Source of the DNA: Acidobacteriota bacterium
Lineage (GTDB): Bacteria > Acidobacteriota > Vicinamibacteria > Vicinamibacterales > UBA2999
Reading direction: 5' to 3'
Length of the DNA: 14,938 bases
NCBI GenBank assembly: GCA_947465645.1
Contig: CANIBQ010000111.1
Span: 1-14,938, forward strand
The notes beneath the pieces were generated by a model. The model had not been told where the DNA came from. It saw nothing but the letters and a program-made list of their open reading frames with translations, and ran no database searches. Positions 1-8,522 of the stretch are shown here, piece after piece (the stretch's first letter is position 1; every line of letters begins with the position of its first letter). The position numbers and the translations under genes are program-made.

Positions 1-986
1 ACCACCACGAGAAAGGCCCCGGCGAGCGCCATCCGCCATGCGTCGGATGGGACCGCCTCGGCACGACGCCGGCTTCGCCACAACTCCAGCGCCGCGGAAC
101 TCAGCAGGAAGATGGGCACCAGCAACGCCATCTCGCGAAGCCACACCGCACCGTTGTCCGCCGCCCCCGCCGAAGCCGGCGCGCGCAGCCAAGACGTCAA
201 CGCCCCGAACGGATCCAGCCTGAACAGCGCCTCGTAGACAAAGCGATCGGAAGGCCTCTCATACTGCACGATACGCAGCCCGACATAGCTCACAAGGCCT
301 TCGTTCATCTGCACGGCAGCCATCCACGGCGCCAGAACAAGCGCAACGGCAGCGGCGTAGGCGCCGCCATCCGCGAGGACGGACGTGACGCGCCTCGTTG
401 CCGGGACGGCAGCCCGCGCGAGCACGAAGGCCACCACGGCCGCGAATCCGATATACACGCCGTAGTCGTGCCGGAAGAGGAACGCCACCGCTGTCGTGGC
501 ACCGAAGACGGCGCTACGGAACGGGCCCGGTCGATCGAGGTACCGCCAGGCGAGCCAGACCGTCGCAGGGAAGAAGAACAGCTTGGAGTAGTGATACGTC
601 GGCGTATAGGCGATGAGCACCACGACAACAGGCAGCACTGCCAGCGATGCGGCGATCGACCGTGACAGGCGGAGGCCCAGATGGAACGAGATGACGACGC
701 CGGCAACGATGAAGAGCCACTGGGTCAGGAACTCACCGATGAGACGGTAGCCCACCACCACCTGCATGGCCGCCGACAGATACGCCGCGAGCGGTGCCCC
801 CCACTCGAAGAAGTCGCGATAGGGGTGATCGCCGGCCAGAATCGACGTCGCTTCCCCGAGGAGGTAGAAATTCGTGTCGTAGATCTGGCTGCGGGCCGCC
901 AGCACGAGAACGACCGACGTGACAGCCGCCACCAACAGGAGCAGGCGACCGTGCGCGACGCCGCGAGGACCGGCCGGGGAGCTCAC
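1..986 (-). CDS. GT-C-like polytopic membrane glycosyltransferase (gene A), 3' end outside window
   Basis: Reading the minus strand from a GTG at 984-986 gives an open frame of 328 codons that runs off the left edge, so the C-terminus is missing. Residues 15-31 form the first membrane helix, followed by YDTNFY (36-41) and GDHPYRDFFEWGAPL (52-66), then a series of hydrophobic helices, and FRHDYGVY (171-178). An acidic Asp just after the first helix followed by a G-x-x-PY-x-D-F stretch is the usual first-loop pattern of PMT/ArnT-like GT-C transferases, which use polyprenyl-phosphate sugars at the periplasmic face; the specific sugar cannot be told. It is a clear paralogue of gene D at 10543-12486, sharing all three motifs nearly unchanged, but lacks the soluble insert that D carries before its later helices. 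The start lies 7 bases after the stop of gene B, so the two are probably cotranscribed. No convincing ribosome binding site is visible. Coding call is strong; GT-C activity is inferred. Confidence 0.85.
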   Translation of the reverse strand, partial: MSSPAGPRGVAHGRLLLLVAAVTSVVLVLAARSQIYDTNFYLLGEATSILAGDHPYRDFFEWGAPLAAYLSAAMQVVVGYRLIGEFLTQWLFIVAGVVISFHLGLRLSRSIAASLAVLPVVVVLIAYTPTYHYSKLFFFPATVWLAWRYLDRPGPFRSAVFGATTAVAFLFRHDYGVYIGFAAVVAFVLARAAVPATRRVTSVLADGGAYAAAVALVLAPWMAAVQMNEGLVSYVGLRIVQYERPSDRFVYEALFRLDPFGALTSWLRAPASAGAADNGAVWLREMALLVPIFLLSSAALELWRSRRRAEAVPSDAWRMALAGAFLVV

Positions 987-993
987 GTCAGCG

Positions 994-2661
994 TCACCGT
1001 GCCAGGTAACCGTACGCCTCGCCAATCAGACCTCCCCCGAACTGATAGCTGCAGCAATGGCGGATGCTCCAGGTGGCTATGTATAGCACCACCAATACAA
1101 GAGGCACCCTCATGACTTCGACGTCTTGCCAGACAGATTCAGCGAGGACCACACAAAACAGGCAAAACACATATATATGAATCCAACGTCCCCAGTCGAT
1201 GGCCACGAAGAACAGAGGGAGCAGGAACAGGAAGCTCCCGCACAACAGATAGAGCCGTTCACGTCCTTTCCAGGATACGAACCACACAGGCAGCACCGAT
1301 AACGCCAACGCCGTTGCATAGAAGATCGAGTACTTCGGCAGATTGATGTTGAACGTTCGGAAGCCGTAGGACGTGTCTTCGTTCAACCATGCGATGGCAC
1401 CGCTGCAGATATTCTGGCTCAACCCTCTGTGCGTCAGGGAATCACAGAGCGATGCGGTGAGCGACGGATCGCTCCTGAACACGGACGCAAACAGCAGCAC
1501 GCCGGCCGACACGAGTGCGTAAGAAGCGATGCAGGCCATGGCCGTTGCGGCCGTGATGGCCCGAGCCTTCCATAGCTGACGGAATACGTAGACGAAGAAC
1601 GGCAGGGTGAACACCGCAAGCTCGTGTGAGAATGCGGCGACGGCAAACAGGGCGCTGATGACGATCAGTTGAACGCGTGGCAGCTCTCGCCGCGCGTAGC
1701 AGAGACAGAGCCACGCCAGGGGGACGAATACCATGATTTCCTTTCGGAAACCCCCGTCGTAGTCGTGAAATGGAAAGAGCAGAAATGCCGGGGAGAACAG
1801 CAGGGCAAGCCAGATCCACTCTCGCTCACGCAAACGGTACAGGGTCAGGACGAGAAGAAAGGTCACGGCATAGAAGGCGACCTGCACCCAGTACACTACC
1901 CATTTCAGTGAGACACCCAAGTCAGCAACGGAGAGAATGAGCGTCCCGATAAGGCCGCGCCGTACTGGCCCCTGTGAATAGTTGATCAGCCAATCGCCCG
2001 TCTTCCAGAGGTCTCCGCCACCCTTGATCTCGCGAAAATACTGATAGCAGAACATCAGAAAGAACACCCACACGGAGTAAACGACGACACGCCTGACCAC
2101 CCGGGTCGCCGGTTCACCGAGGCTGCGGCAACGGCTCCGCACGGCGGCGACCCACGCAATCAGTACGGGCCCGGCAACGTCCCCAAGGGCGCGGCGACAG
2201 ATCAACGTCAAGACCAGTCCAGCGAGCCCGAAGAGCCACGCGACCGTACCAAGGCGCTCGGTCTCAGCGAGCGCGACGAACCACGGCGGCAGATCGGGCC
2301 GGTCAAGCCGGATTCTGAAGGCCGCGCGATCGATATGGTCGGTATCCTCGACGAGCGGGTGGTTCACGAGCTGAGACAAGTTCTCGCGAGACCGTTCCGT
2401 CGGCAGGTAGCGCCATGTCCGCTCCGCACCGCGCTCTCCCTGCACAAGCCCGAATGCCCGCTCGAGTCCGAGACGGTCCTCGTCGCTGGCGGACGGGGCC
2501 CAACGAACGTTCACGTGCTGCCCCTCGACACCGGCGTAGAGATGTAGTCCACCGAATAGAAGGGCCAACAGCCAGGCCGTTGCCGCCAGCAGCAAGAGAG
2601 TCCACATAACGATACGGGGACGGTCGCGGTCTGTCATCTCCATCGGTGTTCCACGGGCCAT
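994..2661 (-). CDS. Uncharacterised polytopic membrane protein with Wzy/EpsG-like traits (gene B)
   Basis: A 555-residue protein with roughly twelve hydrophobic helices. After helix 1 (about 17-40) comes a soluble stretch (about 48-120) with HVNVRW, W-R-Y, and HPLVEDTDHIDR. This module reappears inside gene D. The membrane core starts near 138 and contains GDWLINY...VRRGLIG (222-239), GGFRKEI (303-309) and SHE (345-347). A conserved arginine-rich loop, an RKE-type motif and a His-Glu pair are features often seen in O-antigen or exopolysaccharide polymerases, so a Wzy-like polymerase is one reading; another is a GT-C-like transferase. Neither is proven. The start is uncertain: ATG at 2661 has no Shine-Dalgarno, ATG at 2643 has GGAA five bases upstream, and ATG at 2637 is also possible. 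Gene A follows after 7 bases. The 3' third is unusually AT-rich for this locus (1081-1200: 57 of 120 bases G or C), hinting at a different origin from its neighbours. Confidence 0.85.
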   Translation of the reverse strand: MARGTPMEMTDRDRPRIVMWTLLLLAATAWLLALLFGGLHLYAGVEGQHVNVRWAPSASDEDRLGLERAFGLVQGERGAERTWRYLPTERSRENLSQLVNHPLVEDTDHIDRAAFRIRLDRPDLPPWFVALAETERLGTVAWLFGLAGLVLTLICRRALGDVAGPVLIAWVAAVRSRCRSLGEPATRVVRRVVVYSVWVFFLMFCYQYFREIKGGGDLWKTGDWLINYSQGPVRRGLIGTLILSVADLGVSLKWVVYWVQVAFYAVTFLLVLTLYRLREREWIWLALLFSPAFLLFPFHDYDGGFRKEIMVFVPLAWLCLCYARRELPRVQLIVISALFAVAAFSHELAVFTLPFFVYVFRQLWKARAITAATAMACIASYALVSAGVLLFASVFRSDPSLTASLCDSLTHRGLSQNICSGAIAWLNEDTSYGFRTFNINLPKYSIFYATALALSVLPVWFVSWKGRERLYLLCGSFLFLLPLFFVAIDWGRWIHIYVFCLFCVVLAESVWQDVEVMRVPLVLVVLYIATWSIRHCCSYQFGGGLIGEAYGYLAR

Positions 2662-2750
2662 CTATCGGGTGCAGACCAAACGCGTGGCCCTCATAGACTA
2701 CATGGGGAAAGCAGAGAGTGCGTAGAATGTGACTCTGAATGGAGCTGCCG
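2662..2750. promoter_or_regulatory. Divergent intergenic region between gene B and gene C1
   Basis: This short gap lies between the 5' ends of two divergent transcription units and must hold promoters for one or both unless transcription enters from elsewhere. On the plus strand a TAGAAT at 2723-2728 resembles a -10 box and would place a transcript start about 15 bases before the C1 GTG. The only -35-like hexamer, TAGACT at 2694-2699, is about 23 bases away, which is too far for a standard sigma-70 promoter. I see no clear operator palindrome. The promoter assignment is positional and weak. Confidence 0.3.
2741..2744 (+). promoter_or_regulatory. Ribosome binding site that decides the C1 start
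   Basis: GGAG at 2741-2744 lies six bases before a GTG at 2751. An ATG at 2739 is in the same frame but has no such site in front of it. The protein begun at GTG 2751 (VSSRDQ) lines up residue for residue with the start of paralogue C2 (MVRHDQ), so GTG 2751 is preferred. Confidence 0.6.
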
Positions 2751-5618
2751 GTGAGTAGTCGCGATCAGTTCCGCGCTGCCGCGAGGAACGTCGCGTCGAC
2801 GCTCGCGTTCAGCACGGGCCTCGCCGCGGTGCTCGTCGTGCTCGGGACGCGCGACCTCGAGAGCTACGAACACGTGTTCTTCTCGCTCGACCGGGGAACG
2901 GCGATCGAGTCCGTCCACGTCTTCGGACATCCTGTGTACACGCTGGGCGTTGGCCTTGGCGTGAGACTCCCACTGCAAGCGAGCCTCGGCGCGTCGCCCG
3001 TTGCAGCGCTCTCGCCGTACCTGCTGACGCCGCTGACCTACTGGATGTTGCTGGCCGTGTCGATTGCGACGGCAGTCCTCATCGTCCGCCACGCCCTGGA
3101 GCCGATGTGCGGACGCCTGGTGCCGTGGGCGGCGGTGGTGCTCTTGTTCTGCTCGGTCCCGATCGTGACCTACGCCGTCTACAACGACTGGCCGGAGGTC
3201 GTCGTCACCTACTGTGCCTTTGTCGGCTGCGTGTTTGCGCCACACGCGCTGCTGGCGTTGTTGGATTTGCAACCGACGTCGCGCGTCCGATGGCTTGGCG
3301 GTCTCTCGCTCGCGGGACTGGCCTGGGGCCTGGTTGCGCTTTCGCATCCTGGGTACTGGCCGCTGCTGGCGGTCACGATCGCATGCGCAGCAGGAGTTGC
3401 GCTCTGCCGATCGGACCACCCCTGGAGAACCAGACTCACAGCAGTGGCTCTGCTGGCCACCGTGTCGCTCCTCGCCGTTGCGTGTCAGGTTCCGGACATC
3501 ACCCGGGAGCTTGGTGTTGCCGGCAGCAGTGCCGCAATGAGCCGATACACCGAAGGCCCGGCCGGGAGCCTGACCGCCAACCTGTTTCCGTTCGGTGACC
3601 GAGGCCCGAAATCGCCGTTCACGTATCTCGTCCTGGCGCTGGTGTCTCTCGCGATTGGACTCACGTCGCGAGACGCCCACGCCCGCAGGCTGATTGTTCC
3701 CAGCGCCCTGGTATCTATTGTGTTGGGTGTCGGCGCGGCGACATTGTTTCCAGGATCGGCGCCGTACGCGCCATCCGGTACGTGGGCGCTGAGGGACCCA
3801 GCCGCAGTGTTCTCCATTCTCAGCGGCGCCTGCGCGGCAGCCGTCATAGCCAGATCGCGCGCCCGCACCCGTCTCGCGGGAGCAGGACTTGCGCTCGCGG
3901 TGCTCGCCCTCGCTGGCGCGCAGGGACCCTCGTACGCGGCACGCCTTGTCTTCACGAACACGGACGGCCCACTGATTCGAGGGCTGTTCATGCCGCAGTG
4001 GCGGGACCACCGAGTCTGGACCCGCGACATGACGGCGCCTGCGGAGCGCGCATCGATCCGGGGCCTGGCGCGCGATCGCGTGTTGCCGGGTGAACGGCTG
4101 GCGCTCTGGCCAGGCGTCCGCGACAGGATGCGAACCACGCGGCATGCCAGCACGGACTTCGCCGACGCAGGCTACCCGCTCGTCACTGCCTGGACCAAGC
4201 AGCGGACGATGCGGAGCCTCGTGGAACCGAATGAGTTTCTTTTCAATCAGACCACTGATTTGTCCTCACAGGTACTGTGTGATGCCAGCGCCGTCCGTTT
4301 CCTCCAACTGCGATATCTCCTGACACCGCCTGACGTCGAGTGTGAGCCCTGGCGACGGCTTCCTGGTCTCTTGGTCGACGGGTGGCTGGAGGTACGAGTC
4401 GCGAAACAGCAGGACGGCAGAGTCAGCGGGCTCCCCGTCGCCGCTGTCTCCGATCGGATTCGCGGTGAGCCGGCCCTGTCCGCGGGGTCTTTGCTGCTGC
4501 CGGCGCTGGTGCCACTGCCCGGAACGTCCTTGCACGTCGGACCGCGCAACGTGGTGATTGAGCTGGATGACTGGCCAGCGACGGCAGGCCAATCGCTGGT
4601 CGTACCCGTGGCATACGATCCCGCATGGCGCACCTCGAGCGGACACGTCCAGAACGTCGGCGGCCTCCTGGCGCTCGTCGGTGTCGACCGGCGCCAGATC
4701 ACCCTCGATTTCGTTCCAGACATCGTGGCTGTCATGCGAGCGCTTTCGATGACAGTTGCGCAGGTCTTCGCCGTCGTTGGATTCGTCGGGCTGGCATCGG
4801 TCCGTCGGGTTGTGGCTGACGACGCCGCGATTGCCGCCTTTGCGCGTGTTCCCCTGACATTGAGCGCCAACGGGGCACGCCGTGCGTTCGCCGTCATCAG
4901 TCCCGTGCTGCGGAGGCCTCGAAACTGGTTGTACCTGGGATACACCGTGTCGATTGTCCAGCGGCTGGATTGGCGGCCGGAAGACTCGGATGAAACGCGT
5001 CTCCTGACTGGATTGCTGCTGCCGCTCATCGCACTTGCCGTCGCCAACCTTGCGCGACTGGAACTATGCGCTCGCGTGATAGGTGGGGCGGTCCTCGCCC
5101 TTGCGCTCGTCCGCGTTGGAACGTACGGCAGCCTTTCAGCGGAGGCGCTGCACGACCCGCTGTTCTGGGGCGCCACGGCCCTCGTCGCGCTCGGAATATC
5201 CGGGATCGCTGGCCGCCGGCCGATCGCGGCCCCGACCGCGGCGGCCCTGGCCGGCGTTTCTGCGATGGTGGCGATCCTTCTGCCCATGTTCCCGGGCTTC
5301 GACGTCACATTCCCCAACCTGAACGTCACTGTTATCAAGCAGTCTTTCGAAGCGCTCTCGTACCAGCTCGGCGTCGTCGGGGCGGCGCTGCTACTCGGGA
5401 TCTGGCTTCATGCGATCGTGGTCGGTGGCGGGCGCGATGGCGGTCGAATCAGCGCGGCCGCTCGCGGAGCGCTGCTCTCGGCCCTGGTTCTCGCGCTCGC
5501 GGGAGTCGTGCCGACGATGGAGGGAATCGGCCCCAGATGGATCGCGGCACTCGGCATCCTGCTCGGCCTGGCAGAAGCGACAGTCCGATCGAAACCTGAC
5601 AAGAACGATCACCGCTGA
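2751..5618 (+). CDS. Giant polytopic membrane protein, tandem paralogue 1 (gene C1), putative GT-C/YfhO-like
   Basis: A 955-residue protein, first of three tandem paralogues. Residues 1-400 are a multi-helix membrane domain with motifs kept in all copies: RDLESYEH (34-41), GHPVYTL (59-65), NDWPE (145-149), SHPGYWP (198-204) and TWALRDPA (344-351). Residues about 400-660 are hydrophilic and probably periplasmic, with DFADAGYPLVTAWTK (469-483), a Cys pair at 510 and 531, and a beta-rich end (VPVAYDPAW, then DFVPD). One helix follows (about 663-683), then a second membrane domain to the C-terminus with DWRPEDSDE (740-748). A helical N-half followed by a periplasmic beta domain and a helix recalls the YfhO/GT-C architecture; the acidic RDLESYEH and NDWPE loops are candidates for catalysis. 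No sugar or reaction can be assigned. Chosen start is GTG 2751 with GGAG; ATG 2739 is the alternative. Its stop overlaps the C2 start by one base (TGATG), so translation of the two is probably coupled. Confidence 0.85.
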   Translation: MSSRDQFRAAARNVASTLAFSTGLAAVLVVLGTRDLESYEHVFFSLDRGTAIESVHVFGHPVYTLGVGLGVRLPLQASLGASPVAALSPYLLTPLTYWMLLAVSIATAVLIVRHALEPMCGRLVPWAAVVLLFCSVPIVTYAVYNDWPEVVVTYCAFVGCVFAPHALLALLDLQPTSRVRWLGGLSLAGLAWGLVALSHPGYWPLLAVTIACAAGVALCRSDHPWRTRLTAVALLATVSLLAVACQVPDITRELGVAGSSAAMSRYTEGPAGSLTANLFPFGDRGPKSPFTYLVLALVSLAIGLTSRDAHARRLIVPSALVSIVLGVGAATLFPGSAPYAPSGTWALRDPAAVFSILSGACAAAVIARSRARTRLAGAGLALAVLALAGAQGPSYAARLVFTNTDGPLIRGLFMPQWRDHRVWTRDMTAPAERASIRGLARDRVLPGERLALWPGVRDRMRTTRHASTDFADAGYPLVTAWTKQRTMRSLVEPNEFLFNQTTDLSSQVLCDASAVRFLQLRYLLTPPDVECEPWRRLPGLLVDGWLEVRVAKQQDGRVSGLPVAAVSDRIRGEPALSAGSLLLPALVPLPGTSLHVGPRNVVIELDDWPATAGQSLVVPVAYDPAWRTSSGHVQNVGGLLALVGVDRRQITLDFVPDIVAVMRALSMTVAQVFAVVGFVGLASVRRVVADDAAIAAFARVPLTLSANGARRAFAVISPVLRRPRNWLYLGYTVSIVQRLDWRPEDSDETRLLTGLLLPLIALAVANLARLELCARVIGGAVLALALVRVGTYGSLSAEALHDPLFWGATALVALGISGIAGRRPIAAPTAAALAGVSAMVAILLPMFPGFDVTFPNLNVTVIKQSFEALSYQLGVVGAALLLGIWLHAIVVGGGRDGGRISAAARGALLSALVLALAGVVPTMEGIGPRWIAALGILLGLAEATVRSKPDKNDHR

Positions 5619-8461
5619 TGGTCAGGCACGACCAGCTTCGTACCGCCGTCGGCCGGCTGATGTCGGCGCTCGCGTTCGGCGGCAGCGTCGCGGCGGGGGC
5701 GATCCTCATCGGCGTGCGCGACCTCGAGAGCTACGTTCACGCATTCTTTTCGCTCGATCGGGGAACGGCCGCACGCGCGGTGGAGGTCCTTGGGCATCCG
5801 GTGTACACACTGGCGCTCGGCCTCGGCGTGCGGCTGCCGCTGCACGGCAGCCTCGGCGCATCTCCCGCCGCGGCGGTCGCCCCCTACCTCCCGGCGCCCC
5901 TGACCTATTGGTGCCTGCTGGCCTTCTCGATCAGCGCGGCGGTCATGGTGGTCCGCCACGCCCTCGAGCCCATCTGCGGACGCCTTCTGTCGTGGCTGGC
6001 CATGGTGCTCCTGTTCTATTCGGTACCGATGGTCAATTACACGATTTATGACGATTGGCCGGAGACGGCCGTCACCTACTGCGCGATCGTCGCCTGCGTC
6101 TTTGCGCCCCACGCGTTCCTGGCAGTGCGGGAACTCCAATTGTCCGACCACGCCAGACGCGTGGCCAGCCTGTCGCTCGCCGGCCTGATGTGGGGCCTGA
6201 TTGGCGTCGCGCATCCCGGCTACTGGCCGCTGCTGGCCGCGTCACTCGTCTGTTCCTCCATCCTAGCCCTGTGCCGGACGCCGTACCCGCTTCGCACACG
6301 AGTGGGCGCCGTGGCCGCACTGGCGGCCGTGTCGTTGATGGCCGTTGGCCTGCAGGTTCCTGACATCGCTCGCGAGATCGCCGTCGCCGGCACCGCAGCC
6401 GGCGAGATGAGTCGATTCGTCCAGGATCCCAAGGGGGGGCTGATATCCGCCAACGTGTTTCCATTTGGGCAAGTCGGCGCCAGGATGCCGTTCACGTTTC
6501 TCGCCCTGGCGGTGATATCCCTCCTGGCTGGACTGACGTCGAGCGACGCACGCGCGCGGCGGCTGACCGTCGGCGGCGCGATCATCTCCATGGCGTTCGG
6601 CATCAGCGCCGTTCTGCTGTCTCCGGGGTCCGCGTCGTACGCGCCGTCCAACACCTGGGCATTGAGGGACCCCGCGATGGCGTTCGCGGTGCTGAGCGGA
6701 GCGTGCGCGGCCGCCCTTGTGACCGGGCCGCGGGCCCGTCGCTTCGTGGGCGCCGGACTGGCGCTCGCGGTGCTGGTGCTCGCCGGCCTGCAGGGCCCCC
6801 TGTATGCGGCACGCCTGATCCTCACCGGCGGTGCCCACGTGATTGCCGACGATGCCTGGACGCGGAGCCTCACGCCTTCTGGGGAACGAGTCGCGATGCG
6901 AGGTCTCGCGCGCGACCGCGTGCCGCCCGGCGGACGCCTGGCGTTCTGGCCTGGAGTCACCGACCGGATGCGAAACCGGCACGGTGCGAGCACGGATTTC
7001 GCCGATGCCGGCTATCCCCTGGTGACAGCTTGGACGAAGAACAGGACCATGCGCGGCGTGGTCGAGCCCAACGACCTGCTGTTCGATCAGTCTGTCGTCC
7101 TGGCGGCGCAGGTGCTGTGTGATGCCAACGCGGTCCGGTTTCTCCAACTGCGCTATCTCCTGATGCCGCGTGACGCCGAATGTCCGCCATGGACACGACT
7201 TCCCGGCCTCCTGGTCGATGGTTGGCTGGACGTGGGGATCGCGACGCAGCCGGATCAAATGATCCGGGCGGTTCCGGCCGCGGGCGTGTCGGAGCGGATG
7301 GACCACGAGCCCGCATTGTCGGCAGGTTCCGTACTGCTCTCGAGACTGGTTCCGCTACCGGAGACATCGCTGACAATCGGGCCGCGAAGCGTCGTGCTTC
7401 GGCTCAACGACCCGTCGATGGCGGCAGGTCAGGTACTGGTTCTGCCCGTGGCTTACGATTCGGCCTTGCGGGCCTCGACTGGACAGGTTCGGAGCATTGG
7501 GGGACTGGTCGGGCTGGTCGGGGTCAATCAGCCTCGCGTGACGCTGGACTTCGTGCCGGACGTCGTGGCCGTGCTGCGAGCGGTCGCGATGACCGTCGCG
7601 CAGGTACTGGCCACTGTCGGGTTTCTGGGTCTCGTGTACGCCCGCCCGCGTGTGGCTGACCACCCCAGATTCGTCGCACTCGATCGGTTGTTCCTGCAGA
7701 TCCGCATCGGGACGGCACGCGGTGTGACGATGGCGGTCACTACTCCTGCCCTGCGAACGCCAAGAAATTGGTACTATCTCGCGTACATCGCTGCCGTCGT
7801 GCAGCGGCTGGACTGGCGGCCGGAAGATTCGGACGAGACGAGTCTCCTCACAGCGTTGCTGCTGCCAGTCGTGGCGCTCGTCATCGCCAGGTTGACGCGG
7901 TCGGACCTGAGGCATCGGTCGATCGGTGCCACGCTTCTGGCGTTCGCGATCCTGCGTGTCTCGATCGGCGGCAGCCTGGCAGCCGAAGCGCTGCACGACC
8001 CGTTGTTCTGGGCCGTGGCGGCAGCCGTGGCGTGTGGCGCGTCCATGGCGACTGGCCGCTGGCCGCTGGCGGCGCTGACGGCATCGGCCGTCGCCGGTGC
8101 GTCGGCCATGGTTGCGACGCTGCTGCCAGGGTTCGCGGCCGTCGGCGCCACATTCCCCCCCGTTGACATCGGGCTGATCCGACAGTCTTTCGGCGCCCTT
8201 ACGAGCCAGCTCGGTGTCGTGGCGACCGTGCTGCTGCTGATTCTGTGGATTGACGCGATCGCGATCGGCGGGATTCGAGGTCGCAGCAAGGGGCGAACCG
8301 GTGCAGCCGCCAGGGGCGCACTGCTCGCGGCGCTGGCGCTTGTTCTTGCGGGCGCGCTGCCCGGCGGACCAATCGCGGCGGCGGGGGTCGTTTCGCTTGG
8401 GATCCTCGTGGGGCTGGCCGAGGCAGGGTCTTCCAGGGAGACTGACACGCCGCCTGTGTGA
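5618..8461 (+). CDS. Giant polytopic membrane protein, tandem paralogue 2 (gene C2)
   Basis: A 947-residue full-length paralogue of C1 with the same order of parts: N-terminal membrane domain, hydrophilic domain, single helix, second membrane domain. Recognisable shared motifs are RDLESYVH, the SLDRGTA and GHPVYTL stretch, DDWPE (NDWPE in C1), AHPGYWP, DFADAGYPLVTAWTK, Cys 501 and Cys 522, the DFVPD before the linker helix, and RLDWRPEDSDET in the C-terminal domain. By eye more than half of the residues in the first 150 agree with C1. The region corresponding to C1 400-425 is shorter here, so the paralogues differ at the start of the hydrophilic domain. The ATG shares its A with the C1 stop codon, the typical arrangement for coupled translation; no strong Shine-Dalgarno is seen. 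Function is unknown; a membrane glycosyltransferase or a transport/assembly partner for surface glycan fits the neighbourhood. Conservation of the whole length argues against a decaying copy. Confidence 0.85.
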   Translation: MVRHDQLRTAVGRLMSALAFGGSVAAGAILIGVRDLESYVHAFFSLDRGTAARAVEVLGHPVYTLALGLGVRLPLHGSLGASPAAAVAPYLPAPLTYWCLLAFSISAAVMVVRHALEPICGRLLSWLAMVLLFYSVPMVNYTIYDDWPETAVTYCAIVACVFAPHAFLAVRELQLSDHARRVASLSLAGLMWGLIGVAHPGYWPLLAASLVCSSILALCRTPYPLRTRVGAVAALAAVSLMAVGLQVPDIAREIAVAGTAAGEMSRFVQDPKGGLISANVFPFGQVGARMPFTFLALAVISLLAGLTSSDARARRLTVGGAIISMAFGISAVLLSPGSASYAPSNTWALRDPAMAFAVLSGACAAALVTGPRARRFVGAGLALAVLVLAGLQGPLYAARLILTGGAHVIADDAWTRSLTPSGERVAMRGLARDRVPPGGRLAFWPGVTDRMRNRHGASTDFADAGYPLVTAWTKNRTMRGVVEPNDLLFDQSVVLAAQVLCDANAVRFLQLRYLLMPRDAECPPWTRLPGLLVDGWLDVGIATQPDQMIRAVPAAGVSERMDHEPALSAGSVLLSRLVPLPETSLTIGPRSVVLRLNDPSMAAGQVLVLPVAYDSALRASTGQVRSIGGLVGLVGVNQPRVTLDFVPDVVAVLRAVAMTVAQVLATVGFLGLVYARPRVADHPRFVALDRLFLQIRIGTARGVTMAVTTPALRTPRNWYYLAYIAAVVQRLDWRPEDSDETSLLTALLLPVVALVIARLTRSDLRHRSIGATLLAFAILRVSIGGSLAAEALHDPLFWAVAAAVACGASMATGRWPLAALTASAVAGASAMVATLLPGFAAVGATFPPVDIGLIRQSFGALTSQLGVVATVLLLILWIDAIAIGGIRGRSKGRTGAAARGALLAALALVLAGALPGGPIAAAGVVSLGILVGLAEAGSSRETDTPPV

Positions 8462-8522
8462 ATCCAGACCTGACGACGCACCGACAGGAGTTTCGCGCCC
8501 CGAATGCTACGATGACCGCCAC
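8462..8522 (+). promoter_or_regulatory. C2-C3 spacer with detached Shine-Dalgarno and two mini-frames
   Basis: A 61-base gap separates C2 from C3. AGGAG at 8486-8490 is too far (32 bases) from the C3 GTG at 8523 to serve it directly. Between them lie two tiny frames: ATG 8504 (stop 8513-8515) and ATG 8512 (stop 8524-8526). The first stop overlaps the second ATG, and the second stop overlaps the C3 GTG as GTGA. This could deliver ribosomes to C3 by reinitiation, or be chance. No promoter-like pair was found. Confidence 0.25.

Noticed and set aside
2691..4145. 484-codon open frame on the minus strand opposite C1
   Set aside because: Its product is rich in Arg, Gln, Glu and His with no domain or hydrophobic pattern, and it lies wholly antisense to a gene with paralogues and clear motifs. 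Long antisense frames are common in high-GC DNA.
4247..5338. 363-codon minus-strand frame opposite the C1 C-terminal half
   Set aside because: Ser/Thr/Arg/Ala-rich low-complexity product with no recognisable domain; the sense frame is conserved in C2.
6263..7306. 347-codon minus-strand frame opposite C2
   Set aside because: Composition of a codon-shadow; similar shadows occur opposite the same part of C1, which follows from shared sense codons and not from a second gene.
8250..8522. N-terminal extension of C3 starting at ATG 8250 inside C2
   Set aside because: The extension overlaps the conserved C-terminus of C2, is Arg/Pro-rich and has no counterpart in C1 or C2; GTG 8523 matches the paralogue starts.
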